A stretch of 64,000 nucleotides of DNA from Streptomyces sp. NBC_01717 (GCF_036248255.1 NZ_CP109178.1:7445001-7509000), one strand, 5' to 3'. Numbered from the stretch's first letter, positions 36,439 through 45,397 are shown. Notes: generated by a model from the sequence alone, not told the origin. Made by a program: numbers and translations.

Positions 36439-36723
36439 ATGCAGTGTCCCAAGTGCCACGCGCAGATGCAGACATACAACCGCAATGGCATCCAGATCGA
36501 GCAGTGCAGCGGCTGCCGGGGGATATTTCTCGACTACGGCGAGCTGGAGTCCCTGACCCGCATCGAGGCGCAGTGGACGCAGCAGGCGCCGCCCGTGCCG
36601 CCGGCCCCTCAGGCCTACCCGGCCGCACCCGCCCCCGCCTGGGGTGCTCCGCAACACCACGGTGGCCACCACGGCGGTCACTACCGGCACAAGAGTTTCG
36701 GCCACATGCTCTTCTCGTCCTGA
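36439..36723 (+). CDS. TFIIB-type zinc-ribbon protein
   Basis: A 94-residue protein with one zinc ribbon: Cys3 and Cys6 in QCPKCH, Cys23 and Cys26 in EQCSGCRGIFLDYGELESL. The C-terminal third is Pro/Ala-rich and then His/Gly-rich (HHGGHHGGHYRH), which may bind metal as well. Such small proteins are common in Actinobacteria with no known function. GAGGAG at 36422-36427 precedes the ATG. A 16-bp terminator follows. Confidence 0.88.
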   Translation: MQCPKCHAQMQTYNRNGIQIEQCSGCRGIFLDYGELESLTRIEAQWTQQAPPVPPAPQAYPAAPAPAWGAPQHHGGHHGGHYRHKSFGHMLFSS

Positions 36724-36737
36724 TCGGGCCGACGCCA

Positions 36738-36776
36738 TGCTGCGGGCCCGGACGCACGGTGTCCGGGCCCGCAGCA
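36738..36776 (+). terminator. Terminator after the zinc-ribbon gene
   Basis: TGCTGCGGGCCCGGAC (36738-36753) pairs perfectly with 36761-36776 around a 7-base loop. Confidence 0.85.
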
Positions 36777-36871
36777 CGCACTGCGCACGGCCCGGACCGC
36801 AGTGCATACCGTCGACAAAGTCTTGTCGGACATCTAGGCACCGACATGGTTGATCCTTAAAGTTCCGGCCC

Positions 36872-38218
36872 ATGACCTTCCTCGACAGGTCCCGGACCGT
36901 CGCACCACCCGGCTGGAGCCGCTGGCTAGTCCCGCCCGCCGCCCTCGCTGTGCATCTCTCGATCGGGCAGGCTTATGCCTGGAGCGTGTTCAAGCCCCCA
37001 CTCGAGTCGGCTCTCGACCTTTCCGGTACCGCCAGCGCCCTTCCCTTCCAACTCGCCATCGTCATGCTCGGCCTCTCCGCGGCCTTCGGCGGCACCCTCG
37101 TCGAACGCAACGGACCGCGCTGGGCGATGTTCGTCTCCCTCGTCTGCTTCTCCTCGGGTTTCCTCGTCGCCGCCCTCGGTGTGGCCACCGGTCAGTTCTG
37201 GCTGGTCGTCCTCGGCTATGGCTTCATCGGTGGTATCGGACTCGGCATCGGCTACATCTCGCCGGTCTCCACGCTCATCAAGTGGTTCCCCGATCGCCCC
37301 GGCATGGCCACCGGCATCGCCATCATGGGCTTCGGCGGTGGAGCGCTGATCGCCTCGCCCTGGTCGACCGGGATGCTCGAAGCCTTCGGCTCCGACAGCG
37401 CGGGGATCGCCACTGCCTTCCTGGTCCACGGTCTCGCCTACGCCGGTTTCATGGCGCTCGGCGTCTTCCTCGTCCGGGTGCCGCCGGACGGCTGGCTCCC
37501 GGCCGGTCACCGGCCGGAGGCGGCGCCCCGCCGCCTCGTCACCACGGCCCAGGTATCCGCTCGCAACGCGCTGCGGACACCGCAGTTCTGGTGTCTGTGG
37601 GTGGTGCTCTGCATGAACGTCACCGCGGGCATCGGCATTCTGGAGAAGGCCGCGCCCATGATCTCGGACTTCTTCACGGGCACCTCGGCCCCGGTCACGG
37701 TCTCCGCCGCGGCAGGCTTCGTCGCCCTGCTCTCCCTGGCGAACATGACCGGCCGGCTCCTGTGGTCCTCGACCTCGGACCTCATCGGCCGCAAGAACAT
37801 GTACCGCATCTACCTGGGCGTCGGCGCCCTGATGTACCTGACGATCGTCGAGTTCGGCAGCTCCAAGCCGCTCTTCATCTGCTGCGCGCTGGTGATTCTG
37901 TCGTTCTACGGAGGCGGATTCGCCACGATCCCCGCCTATCTGCAGGACCTCTTCGGCACGTATCAGGTCGGCGCCATCCACGGTCGGCTGCTGACTGCCT
38001 GGTCCACCGCCGGCGTCCTCGGCCCGCTGATCGTCAACTGGGTGGCGGACGCGGGCGAGCGGGCGGGCCACAGCGGGTCCGACCTGTACACGACATCGCT
38101 GACGATCATGATCGGACTACTGATCGTCGGCTTCGTCGCCAATGAACTCGTACGCCCCGTCCATCCACGCTTCCACGAGGCAGCGGAGAGGAAGACCCGT
38201 GCACACCAGCAGTCGTAG
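36872..38218 (+). CDS. OFA-family MFS transporter (oxalate/formate antiporter-like)
   Basis: A 448-residue 12-helix major facilitator. The N-terminus HLSIGQAYAWSVFKPPLESALDLS and GGIGLGIGYISPVSTLIKWFPDRPGMATGIAIMGFGGGALI match the oxalate/formate:H+ antiporter (OFA) group. It exchanges or imports small carboxylates across the membrane; the substrate is not proven. No ribosome site is visible before the ATG. Its 3' end overlaps a 38-codon gene for a single-helix peptide, a pairing I have seen noted for this transporter group. A 16-bp hairpin downstream serves as terminator. Confidence 0.92.
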   Translation: MTFLDRSRTVAPPGWSRWLVPPAALAVHLSIGQAYAWSVFKPPLESALDLSGTASALPFQLAIVMLGLSAAFGGTLVERNGPRWAMFVSLVCFSSGFLVAALGVATGQFWLVVLGYGFIGGIGLGIGYISPVSTLIKWFPDRPGMATGIAIMGFGGGALIASPWSTGMLEAFGSDSAGIATAFLVHGLAYAGFMALGVFLVRVPPDGWLPAGHRPEAAPRRLVTTAQVSARNALRTPQFWCLWVVLCMNVTAGIGILEKAAPMISDFFTGTSAPVTVSAAAGFVALLSLANMTGRLLWSSTSDLIGRKNMYRIYLGVGALMYLTIVEFGSSKPLFICCALVILSFYGGGFATIPAYLQDLFGTYQVGAIHGRLLTAWSTAGVLGPLIVNWVADAGERAGHSGSDLYTTSLTIMIGLLIVGFVANELVRPVHPRFHEAAERKTRAHQQS

Positions 38219-38315
38219 AACACTCACTGCCGTGGTCTGGCTCTGGGTCGCCCTGCCGTTCGCCTACGGGCTGTACGAACTGATCCGTAAGGCCACCCAA
38301 CTCTTCACCGGCTGA
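38199..38315 (+). CDS. 38-residue MFS transporter small subunit
   Basis: A short gene overlapping the end of the OFA transporter by 20 bases. The peptide starts MHTSSRRTLTAVVWLWVAL and has one membrane helix at about residues 9-28, preceded by two arginines and ending in LIRKATQLFTG. GGAGAGGAAG at 38185-38194 lies just before the GTG. Single-helix partners of this type are annotated as small subunits of OFA transporters; assembly with the large protein is inferred from the overlap and size. Confidence 0.75.
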   Translation: MHTSSRRTLTAVVWLWVALPFAYGLYELIRKATQLFTG

Positions 38316-38342
38316 CCCCGGTCGGGCACACTGCGGAAACGA

Positions 38343-38376
38343 CGAAGCCCCGGTCGTCGAGACGACCGGGGCTTCG
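38343..38376. terminator. 16-bp bidirectional hairpin between the transporter and tRNA operon
   Basis: CGAAGCCCCGGTCGTC (38343-38358) pairs perfectly with 38361-38376. It ends the minus-strand tRNA operon six bases after the last tRNA and can stop transporter transcripts from the other side. Confidence 0.85.
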
Positions 38377-38381
38377 GCTGG

Positions 38382-38453
38382 TGCGCGATACTGGGATTGA
38401 ACCAGTGACCTCTTCCGTGTCAGGGAAGCGCTCTCCCGCTGAGCTAATCGCGC
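38382..38453 (-). tRNA. tRNA-Val (GAC), copy 1
   Basis: 72 bases folding as a full cloverleaf: acceptor GCGCGAT/ATCGCGC, D arm GCTC...GAGC, anticodon loop with GAC, T loop TTCAATC. The three bases after the discriminator A read CCA. Identical in sequence to copy 2. Confidence 0.97.
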
Positions 38454-38476
38454 AGGGTGAACCTGCGTGTACTGCG

Positions 38477-38548
38477 TGCGCGATACTGGGATTGAACCAG
38501 TGACCTCTTCCGTGTCAGGGAAGCGCTCTCCCGCTGAGCTAATCGCGC
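38477..38548 (-). tRNA. tRNA-Val (GAC), copy 2
   Basis: Same 72-base sequence as copy 1, but the 3' CCA is not encoded. It lies 23 bases upstream of copy 1 in the minus-strand operon. Confidence 0.97.
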
Positions 38549-38566
38549 GGGATCCTTGCGGACCAG

Positions 38567-38638
38567 TGGACGATACTGGGATTGAACCAGTGACCTCTTC
38601 CGTGTCAGGGAAGCGCTCTCCCGCTGAGCTAATCGTCC
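38567..38638 (-). tRNA. tRNA-Val (GAC), copy 3 with different acceptor stem
   Basis: The body is identical to copies 1 and 2, but the acceptor stem is GGACGAT/ATCGTCC, with matching changes on both strands, so the fold is kept. No encoded CCA. Confidence 0.97.
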
Positions 38639-38642
38639 TTGG

Positions 38643-38713
38643 AGGTGGAGACGGGATTTGAACCCGTGTAGACGGCTTTGCAGGCCGTTGCCTCGCCTCT
38701 CGGCCACTCCACC
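38643..38713 (-). tRNA. tRNA-Cys (GCA)
   Basis: 71-base cloverleaf with acceptor GGTGGAG/CTCCACC, anticodon GCA in CTGCAAA and discriminator U, as expected for cysteine. CCA follows in the genomic sequence. It lies four bases from tRNA-Val copy 3. Confidence 0.97.
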
Positions 38714-38750
38714 AGGAGTGCAGGGGTTCGGGAAAAGATCCCCCACTTCG

Positions 38751-38823
38751 AGCGGACGACGAGATTCGAACTCGCGACCCTCACCTTGGCAAGGTGATGC
38801 TCTACCAACTGAGCCACGTCCGC
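38751..38823 (-). tRNA. tRNA-Gly (GCC)
   Basis: 73-base cloverleaf with acceptor GCGGACG/CGTCCGC, anticodon GCC in TTGCCAA and T loop TTCGAAT. First gene of the five-tRNA minus-strand operon Gly-Cys-Val-Val-Val. Confidence 0.97.
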
Positions 38824-38968
38824 TTGTCGTTTCCGGTTCACTTGCGTGTCCCGGCGACGTGTTGAACTCTAGCGGATTCCCGGGCCAGTACAAAAACGCG
38901 TTTGTGCAGCGTGCTGCGGTGCGTTCGCCCCGGCGCAGGTCACCGCGGGCCGTCCTAGACTCAGCAAC

Positions 38969-40021
38969 GTGCACGACCTCGCCCCAATGGCCCGCTTCGA
39001 CGGCCTCATCGCGTCCGATCTGCAGGACGTGACCAGTGATCCCGCCGCCCTCGACTCATCCGGCTTCTGGGCCGTATGTGCCGATTTCGAGGGCGATCTC
39101 GTCTGCGCCCGCTTCGGCACCGTACGGAGCGCGCCGGTGCCCGCGCCCGTGCCCGGTGCCTGGCGCGGCCCCCGGGCCGGCGACTGGATCTCGTCCCTGG
39201 ACCGGGCCGCGTACACCGCCGGAGTACGTCGCATCCGCGAGTACATAGCGGCGGGCGAGGTCTACCAGGCCAACCTCTGCCGGGTGATGACCGCGGTGCT
39301 GCCGGACCCGGCTGCCGCGGACGTCGACGCCCTCACCGCGCTGCTGGCACTCGGCAACCCCGCCCCCTATGCAGGAACGATCCGGCTGCCCGCGCACGGC
39401 GTGGAGGTCGCCACCGCGTCCCCCGAACTCTTCCTGAAGCGGGACGGCCGGACCGTCGAGTCCGGACCGATCAAGGGCACCGGCCGCACCGAGGCCGATC
39501 TGCTGGAGAAGGACCACGCCGAGAACGTGATGATCGTCGACCTGGTCCGCAACGACCTGGGCCGGGTCTGCGCCACCGGATCGGTCACCGTCCCCGACCT
39601 CTGCGTGGTGGAGAAGCACCCGGGGCTCGTGCATCTCGTCTCCACCGTGCGCGGCCGCCTCGCCGACGGCGTCGGCTGGCCCGAGCTGCTCGCCGCCGCG
39701 TTCCCACCCGGCTCCGTCACCGGGGCGCCCAAGTCCAGCGCCCTCCGGATCATCGACTCGCTGGAGACCGCGCCCCGCGGTCCCTACTGCGGTGGCATCG
39801 GCTGGGTCGACGCCGACCGCTCCACCGCCGGCCTCGCCGTCGGTATCCGGACCTTCTGGGTCGACCGCACCGAAGTCGCCCCGGTCCTCCGGTTCGGCAC
39901 CGGCGCCGGCATCACCTGGGGCTCCGACCCTGAACGGGAATGGGACGAGACCGAGCTGAAGGCGGCCCGGCTGCTCGCTGTAGCGTCGGGCGCTCACCGA
40001 GAGACTGGAAGGACCGCGTGA
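38969..40021 (+). CDS. pabB: Aminodeoxychorismate synthase component I-like (chorismate-binding enzyme)
   Basis: A 350-residue chorismate-utilising enzyme. The family core is present: SPELFLKRDGRTVESGPIKGTGR (with the PIKGT motif of PabB), ENVMIVDLVRNDLGRVC, and FPPGSVTGAPKSSALRIIDSLE. It is shorter than typical PabB (about 450), lacking most of the N-terminal part, as in other short actinobacterial versions. It would make 4-amino-4-deoxychorismate for folate or for secondary metabolism. Its stop overlaps the pabC start, and PabC releases p-aminobenzoate, so the pair makes sense together. Confidence 0.9.
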   Translation: MHDLAPMARFDGLIASDLQDVTSDPAALDSSGFWAVCADFEGDLVCARFGTVRSAPVPAPVPGAWRGPRAGDWISSLDRAAYTAGVRRIREYIAAGEVYQANLCRVMTAVLPDPAAADVDALTALLALGNPAPYAGTIRLPAHGVEVATASPELFLKRDGRTVESGPIKGTGRTEADLLEKDHAENVMIVDLVRNDLGRVCATGSVTVPDLCVVEKHPGLVHLVSTVRGRLADGVGWPELLAAAFPPGSVTGAPKSSALRIIDSLETAPRGPYCGGIGWVDADRSTAGLAVGIRTFWVDRTEVAPVLRFGTGAGITWGSDPEREWDETELKAARLLAVASGAHRETGRTA

Positions 40022-40842
40022 TGAGGATCTGGGTCAACGGCGCACTGCGCGACGAGGCCGACGCCAGGGTGTCCGTGTTCGACCACGGACTGACCGTGGG
40101 CGACGGCATCTTCGAGACCGTCAAGACCACCGCCGGCCGGCCCTTCGCCCTCACCCGGCATCTCGACCGGCTGACCCGCTCGGCCCGCGGTCTCGGCCTG
40201 CCGGACCCCGACCTCGACGAGGTGCGCCGGGCATGCGCCGCGGTCATCGACGCCAACCCCATGGAGCTCGGACGGCTGCGCATCACGTACACCGGCGGTC
40301 TCTCCCCGCTCGGCTCCGACCGTGGCAACGAGGGGGCGGGCCTGGTCGTCGCCCTCGGGAAATCCACCCGACGCCACGACACCACCGCCGTGATCACCGT
40401 CCCCTGGACGCGCAACGAGCGCGGCGCGCTCGCCGGGCTCAAGACCACGTCGTACGCGGAGAATGTCGTCGCCCTCGCCCGCGCCCATGAACAGGGCGCC
40501 TCGGAGGCACTCTTCGCCAACACCGTCGGGCAGCTCTGCGAAGGCACCGGAACCAACGTCTTCGTGGTCCTCGACGGACGGCTGCACACCCCGCCGCTCG
40601 CGTCCGGCTGCCTTGCCGGGATCACCCGCGCACTGGTCGTCGAGTGGGCAGGGGCGCACGAGACCGAACTGCCCATGGACGTGCTGGAGCACGCCGACGA
40701 GGTGTTCGTGACCTCGAGCCTGCGGGACGTCCAGGCCGTCCACCGGATCGACGGCCGCGAGCTGCCCGGCACGCCAGGACCCGTGACGGCGAAGGCCATG
40801 CGAGTCTTCGACGAGCGTGCCGGGAACGACCTCGATCCGTGA
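40021..40842 (+). CDS. pabC: Aminodeoxychorismate lyase / class IV aminotransferase-fold protein
   Basis: A 273-residue PLP enzyme of fold type IV. FDHGLTVGDGIFETVK opens the fold, the Schiff-base Lys is in GLKTTSYAENVVALARA, and EGTGTNVFVVLDG binds the cofactor phosphate. It is coupled to pabB, which favours the 4-amino-4-deoxychorismate lyase role (p-aminobenzoate plus pyruvate) over branched-chain or D-amino-acid transamination. The ATG at 40021 has AAGGA seven bases upstream; a GTG at 40018 in the same frame is the alternative. Confidence 0.9.
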   Translation: MRIWVNGALRDEADARVSVFDHGLTVGDGIFETVKTTAGRPFALTRHLDRLTRSARGLGLPDPDLDEVRRACAAVIDANPMELGRLRITYTGGLSPLGSDRGNEGAGLVVALGKSTRRHDTTAVITVPWTRNERGALAGLKTTSYAENVVALARAHEQGASEALFANTVGQLCEGTGTNVFVVLDGRLHTPPLASGCLAGITRALVVEWAGAHETELPMDVLEHADEVFVTSSLRDVQAVHRIDGRELPGTPGPVTAKAMRVFDERAGNDLDP

Positions 40843-40914
40843 GCCCGATCCGTCCCGCGGCCGGATCCGCAAAATCGGGTGACGGACCGCGGCTCAGCGG
40901 ATAGAACACCGGTG

Positions 40915-41754
40915 ATGACCACGACCCTCCGGCCGACCGGGCCGATCCAGCAAGGCGCCGACGGCGCGAGGATCCGCGTCTACGACGTGTGCGACAACGG
41001 ACGGCCGGTCGGGGCCGTCGAGATCGGCACCGACCCGGGGTTCGGAGCGACGGCGGGGGTGCTCCGCTCCCTGCGGATCGACGAACCGAACCGCAGGCGC
41101 GGCCGCGGCACCATCGCCGCACTCGCCGCCGAGGAAGTGCTGCGCGGCTGGGGATGCTCCCGGCTGGCGCTCTCGGTGGAGCCGGACAACACAGCCGGCC
41201 AGCGGCTCGCCGCCGCGCTCGGCTACACCGAGCGCAGCAAGAACATGATCAAGGATCTGCCGCAGATCCCTCCCGTCCTGCCGGACGGCGTCACCGGGCG
41301 ACCGATGACGCCGGAGGAGTTCGCGCAGTGGGAGAGCAGCGCCATCACCGGTTACGCGGAGACCTGGATCGCCCGCGGCGTCCCGGAGGTCGAGGCCATG
41401 CGGAAGGCCGAGATCTCCCACCGGACATATCTGCCGCACGGACTCGCCACGGAGGGCGCGCATCTGCACGCCCTGGTCCATGAGGACGACGGGACCGTGG
41501 GACATGTCTGGGTGTCGCGGTTCGAGATGCACCCGGGAACGGTGGTCGGGTACGTCTTCGACGTCGAGGTGAGGGAGGATTTCCGCGGCCGCGGGTTCGG
41601 CCGGGCGCTGATGCTCGAGGCGGAACGCATCGCGCTGGCCGCCGGGCACGAGCGGATCGGTCTGCATGTCCTCTCGTCCAACACTCCGGCGGTCCGGCTG
41701 TACGAGTCGCTCGGTTACGAAGCGACCCGGTACAACCTCGTCAAGGCCCTGTAG
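40915..41754 (+). CDS. Tandem GNAT acetyltransferase
   Basis: A 279-residue protein with two GNAT-like units. The first (about residues 15-115) has LRIDEPNRRRGRGTIAALAAEEVL and ends NTAGQRLAAALGYTERSKNMI; the second (about 125-279) has VEVREDFRGRGFGRALMLEAERIA and SNTPAVRLYESLGYEATRYNLVK. Both keep the Q/R-x-x-G-x-G/A acetyl-CoA motif. The substrate is unknown. The ATG at 40915 is preferred, though a GTG at 40879 would add 12 residues; neither has a clear ribosome site. Confidence 0.88.
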   Translation: MTTTLRPTGPIQQGADGARIRVYDVCDNGRPVGAVEIGTDPGFGATAGVLRSLRIDEPNRRRGRGTIAALAAEEVLRGWGCSRLALSVEPDNTAGQRLAAALGYTERSKNMIKDLPQIPPVLPDGVTGRPMTPEEFAQWESSAITGYAETWIARGVPEVEAMRKAEISHRTYLPHGLATEGAHLHALVHEDDGTVGHVWVSRFEMHPGTVVGYVFDVEVREDFRGRGFGRALMLEAERIALAAGHERIGLHVLSSNTPAVRLYESLGYEATRYNLVKAL

Positions 41755-41793
41755 CCGTCGGCAGGTCCGGGGCCGGCTGCCGAGGGGGTGCCG

Positions 41794-42309
41794 TCAGGCC
41801 TGCTCGGCGAGCAGCCGGTCGGCGATCTCCTCGATCCGTTCGCGCAGCCCGTCCTGATTCCTGCTGCCGTCCAGCGTCTCGCCGCCGATCACATACGTGG
41901 GGGTGCCGGTCACGCCGATGGCCTTGCCCTCGGCCTGGTCGGCGTCGACCATCAGCATGTGCCGCCCGTCGATCAGGGCGGTGTCGAACTCCTCGGCGTC
42001 GAGACCGAGTTCACGCGCCACCTCGATCAGCAGCGGCTCGCCCGTGCGGCCGAGCTCGTCGGTCCTGGCCAGCACGGCCTCGATGTACGGCCAGTCCTTG
42101 CCCTGCTCCGCGGCCTCCTCGGCGGCCTGCGCCGCGGCGTAGGCGTGCTTGTGCTTCTCCAGCGGGAAGTGCCGCAGGCGCACGTCGAGCCGGTCCCCGT
42201 ACCGGGCGCGAAGGGCGTGCACATCGGTGAGGGCATGGTGGCAGTCGGGGCACTGGAGCTCGCACCAGACATCGAGGACGACCGGGGCTGCGGGGGTGGA
42301 ATCGCTCAT
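41794..42309 (-). CDS. DsbA-family thioredoxin-fold protein
   Basis: A 171-residue cytoplasmic thioredoxin-like protein. The active-site CxxC is CPDC (Cys20, Cys23) right after the first strand VVLDVWCEL, followed by a helical insert (HKHAYAAAQAAEEAAEQGKDW) and the cis-proline segment GVTGTPTYVIGGETLDGS. There is no signal peptide, so it resembles the FrnE/DsbA-like cytoplasmic group rather than secreted DsbA. It may handle disulfides or act as an isomerase. It converges with the tandem GNAT gene. Confidence 0.88.
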   Translation of the reverse strand: MSDSTPAAPVVLDVWCELQCPDCHHALTDVHALRARYGDRLDVRLRHFPLEKHKHAYAAAQAAEEAAEQGKDWPYIEAVLARTDELGRTGEPLLIEVARELGLDAEEFDTALIDGRHMLMVDADQAEGKAIGVTGTPTYVIGGETLDGSRNQDGLRERIEEIADRLLAEQA

Positions 42310-42533
42310 GGATCCAGTCTCCCAGGGGCCGTGTGCGCATCCCAATCGGCATCCGCCCCGGCCCCGGGTGGACATCCGCCCGGGCCCCGTTCGGTATGCG
42401 ACCGGACTCCGGTCGGCCACCTGGGGAGGATCCTGGCCCTGAAATGTCCCTGATGTGGTCCTGGATCATGGCGAGCCGCCGGGTGGGCGGTGCAGGATGG
42501 AAGGGACGTTTCCCCGCGCGCCTGGAGGCCCCG

Positions 42534-42983
42534 ATGCTTGCCGAGACCATTTGCTCCGCGGTGTCCGCGGCGGGCTTGGGCATCGCCGCCGTGACCGCGT
42601 ACCGGAAGCGCTTCCTGGCCGCGACCCGGATCGCCGCCTATTCCCTGGTCCCGATCGGTCTGGTGCTCACCGGGGTCGTCCAGTGGGTCTCCGACATCGC
42701 CTTCAAGCCCAGCGTCTGGCTCGGCTTCGGACTGCTCGGGCTGGCCTGGCTGCTCTTCATGACCACGCGTGCGATCGAACGCCGAGGTGTCGGCACCCGC
42801 AAGGAACGCAAGGCCGCCGCACGGGCGGCGCAGCGTGACGCCGTCGCGCCCGCTGTGTCGGCGCCCTCCCTCGGGGGTGGCCTACCGGCGGCCCAGCCGC
42901 AGGCGAAGCCGAAGCAGCAGACCACCGCCGCGGGTGAGGACTTCAGCGACATCGAGGCCATCCTGAAGAAGCACGGCATCTGA
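42534..42983 (+). CDS. Membrane protein of unknown function, two TM helices
   Basis: A 149-residue protein with two membrane helices (about residues 30-50 and 58-77) after a short amphipathic start, then a long charged cytoplasmic tail ending EDFSDIEAILKKHGI. That acidic, helical C-terminus looks like a protein-binding motif. The ATG at 42534 is supported by GGAGG at 42524-42528; the open frame upstream lacks similarity. No known domain was recognised. Confidence 0.8.
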   Translation: MLAETICSAVSAAGLGIAAVTAYRKRFLAATRIAAYSLVPIGLVLTGVVQWVSDIAFKPSVWLGFGLLGLAWLLFMTTRAIERRGVGTRKERKAAARAAQRDAVAPAVSAPSLGGGLPAAQPQAKPKQQTTAAGEDFSDIEAILKKHGI

Positions 42984-43030
42984 GATCCCGCAGGCAGGGC
43001 ACCGGCGGCGGGGCAGCGGCCAATCACTGG

Positions 43031-43124
43031 TGAATCGATTCATGGATGATGGTTGACGCGCTCCCGTGATCCTTGACGCTCTACGGGGATGGGGCTAGCG
43101 TCCCGGTCGGATTGAAACAATTCA
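43031..43124 (+). promoter_or_regulatory. LacI-type operators and promoter of the LacI/esterase unit
   Basis: TGAATCGATTCA (43031-43042) is a perfect 12-bp palindrome of LacI-operator type, and TGAAACAATTCA (43113-43124) is a second copy matching 10 of 12 symmetric positions. Between them lies TTGACG (43073-43078), 17 bases, TAGCGT (43096-43101), a good promoter. The downstream site ends 15 bases before the lacI GTG, so autoregulation is likely. Confidence 0.75.
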
Positions 43125-43139
43125 GGTAGGGCAGGCCAA

Positions 43140-44159
43140 GTGGCGCGTGTGGCAGGGATCAAGGATGTGGCCCGGCAGGCCGGAGTCTCCGTGGGCACCG
43201 TGTCCAATGTGATCAATCGGCCCGAAGCGGTGCTGCCGGAGACCCGGGCCAGGGTGCTGGCCGCGATCGAGGACCTCGGGTACGTACGCAGCGAGTCCGC
43301 GCGCCAGCTCAGGGCCGGCCGCAGCCGGATCATGGCGCTGCTGGTCCTCGACATGGGCAACCCGTTCTTCGTCGACGTGGCCCGGGGGGCCGAGCGCGCC
43401 GCGCGGCAGGCCGGCCTCGGGGTGATGGTCTGCAACAGCGGCCAGAGCCCGGCGGAGGAGGCCGAGTACCTGGGGCTCTTCGCCGAGCAGCGGGTGTGCG
43501 GTGTGCTGGTCACGCCGGCCGATGCGACCGGCCGCAATCTGGAGGCGTTCAGGCGCCACCGCATCCCCTTCGTGCTGGTGGACCGGGTCGCGTCCTCCAC
43601 CGGGACCTGTGCCGTCTCCGTCGACGACGTGCGGGGTGGCGCCCTCGCCGTCGGTCACCTCGTCTCGGCCGGGCACCGCGCGGTCGCGTACGTCAGCGGC
43701 CCCGGCGACCTTCACCAGATCAGGGACCGCCGGGAGGGTGCCCTGTCGGCCCTCGCCGAGGCCGGGCTGGGGCCCGAGGCGCTCGTCGAGATCCCCTCCG
43801 AGCGCCTGGACGTGGCGGCGGGCCGCGACGCCGGGGCCCGGCTGCTCGGGCTCGTACCCCGGCCGACCGCTGTGTTCTGCGCGAACGACCTGCTGGCTCT
43901 CGGCGTACTGCAGTCGCTGTACGCGGCCGGCGTGCGGGTGCCGCAGGACATCGCCATCGTCGGCTACGACGACATCGAATTCGCAGCCGCCGCTGCCGTA
44001 CCGCTCACCTCGGTCCGCCAGCCCGCCGTCATGATGGGCCGGCTGGCCGCGGAGCTCCTGCTGGAGGAGGCGGACGAGGAGGACGGCACGCACGAGCACC
44101 GCAGCGTGGTGCTCCAGCCGGAGCTGGTCGTGCGCGCCTCCAGCGCGGCGGCGCACTGA
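43140..44159 (+). CDS. LacI-family transcriptional regulator
   Basis: A 339-residue repressor. The helix-turn-helix is [26 protein letters not shown] (residues 6-31) with the hinge ARQLRAGRS, followed by a periplasmic-binding-protein-like sensor domain ([22 protein letters not shown]...[37 protein letters not shown]). The effector is probably a sugar or oligosaccharide. The next gene is a carbohydrate-esterase-like enzyme, so control of plant-polysaccharide use is a reasonable inference. Flanking operators suggest it represses itself. Confidence 0.94.
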   Translation: MARVAGIKDVARQAGVSVGTVSNVINRPEAVLPETRARVLAAIEDLGYVRSESARQLRAGRSRIMALLVLDMGNPFFVDVARGAERAARQAGLGVMVCNSGQSPAEEAEYLGLFAEQRVCGVLVTPADATGRNLEAFRRHRIPFVLVDRVASSTGTCAVSVDDVRGGALAVGHLVSAGHRAVAYVSGPGDLHQIRDRREGALSALAEAGLGPEALVEIPSERLDVAAGRDAGARLLGLVPRPTAVFCANDLLALGVLQSLYAAGVRVPQDIAIVGYDDIEFAAAAAVPLTSVRQPAVMMGRLAAELLLEEADEEDGTHEHRSVVLQPELVVRASSAAAH

Positions 44160-44260
44160 CCGGGCCGGCGCCCGGTTCCCCGGTCCGCGCCCGGGACTCG
44201 CTTCCTTCCGTGTTCCTGTCAGTCCGTCCCTTCCAGCCTCATGTCCGAAACGGAGACGCC

Positions 44261-45232
44261 GTGCCCCTGTTCGACCTTCCTCTGGATCAACTCCGCGACT
44301 ACCGCCCGGAGTCCGGTGAACCCGCCGACTTCGACGCCTTCTGGAAGCGCACCCTCGACGAGTCGTCGGCGTTCCCGCTCGACCCCGAATTCGAGCCGTA
44401 CGACGGGGCGTTGAGCACGGTCGACGTACACGACGTGACCTTCTCGGGATGGGGCGGTCATCGCATACGCGCCTGGCTGAACGTTCCCGCGGGCGCCGAG
44501 GGTCCCCTCCCGTGCGTCGTCCACTACCTCGGCTACGGCGGCGGTCGCGGACTGCCGCACGACCACCTGGTCTGGCCCGCGGCCGGCTGGGCCACTCTGC
44601 TCGTCGACACCCGCGGCCAGGGCGCGGTCAACAGTCACTCGGCGGGTTCCACGCCCGACCCGCACGGCGGCGCCAACCCGCAGTCGCCCGGCTTCATGAC
44701 CCGAGGCATCCTCGACCCCGACGCCTACTACTACCGGCGTGTGTTCACCGACGCGGTACGCGCCGTCGAGGTGGCCCGTACCCATCCGTCCGTCGACCCG
44801 GACCGGATCGTCGTGCACGGCGGCAGCCAGGGCGGCGGCATCGCCCAGGCGGTGGCCGGGCTCAGCCCGCATGTGAAGGCCGCGCTGATCGACGTACCGT
44901 TCCTGTCCCACTTCCGGCGGGCCGTCGAGATCACAGACAAGGATCCGTACCAGGAGATCGTGCGCTTCCTCGCCACCCAACACGGCCTCGCCGAGCAGGT
45001 GTTCCGTACGCTTTCCTACTTCGACGGCATCAGCTTCGCCGCCCGGGCCACCGTCCCGGCGCTCTACTCGGTGGCGCTGATGGACACCGTCTGCCCGCCG
45101 TCGACGGTCTTCGCCGCCTACAACCACTGGGCGGGCCCGAAGGAGATCGAGGTCTACCCCTGGAACAACCACGAGGGCGGCTCATCGGCCCACCGGGCCG
45201 TCCAGCTGCGCATGTTGCGCGATCTCGGCTGA
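44261..45232 (+). CDS. Acetylxylan esterase / cephalosporin-C deacetylase-like (CE7) hydrolase
   Basis: A 323-residue alpha/beta-hydrolase of the CE7 group, which removes acetyl groups from xylo-oligosaccharides and related compounds. The RGQ motif is VDTRGQG (about residues 117-123), the nucleophile elbow GGSQGGG, and the C-terminal His is in PWNNHEGGS; the catalytic Asp is in [10 protein letters not shown]. There is no signal peptide, so it acts on imported oligosaccharides. GTG at 44261 has CGGAG five bases upstream. It follows the LacI regulator by about 100 bases. Confidence 0.92.
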   Translation: MPLFDLPLDQLRDYRPESGEPADFDAFWKRTLDESSAFPLDPEFEPYDGALSTVDVHDVTFSGWGGHRIRAWLNVPAGAEGPLPCVVHYLGYGGGRGLPHDHLVWPAAGWATLLVDTRGQGAVNSHSAGSTPDPHGGANPQSPGFMTRGILDPDAYYYRRVFTDAVRAVEVARTHPSVDPDRIVVHGGSQGGGIAQAVAGLSPHVKAALIDVPFLSHFRRAVEITDKDPYQEIVRFLATQHGLAEQVFRTLSYFDGISFAARATVPALYSVALMDTVCPPSTVFAAYNHWAGPKEIEVYPWNNHEGGSSAHRAVQLRMLRDLG

Positions 45233-45397
45233 GCGTTACGGGGACGGGGGGCGCGGGAAGCCGGCCGCGGTCCCGAATGTGTGACGGCGAATCGGACGCC
45301 GGAGCGAATCATCTCGGTCATGGTGAGAGTGAACTCCCGTCACAAAAAGGCGTGTTGATCGCCAGCGGAGTCCTGCCTGCGTCATGATCGTCCCGAG

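Noticed and set aside
38400..38640. Direct repeats of about 70-95 bases, possibly a CRISPR-like array
   Set aside because: The repeats are the three tRNA-Val genes, which fold as cloverleafs; there are no short regular repeats with unique spacers.
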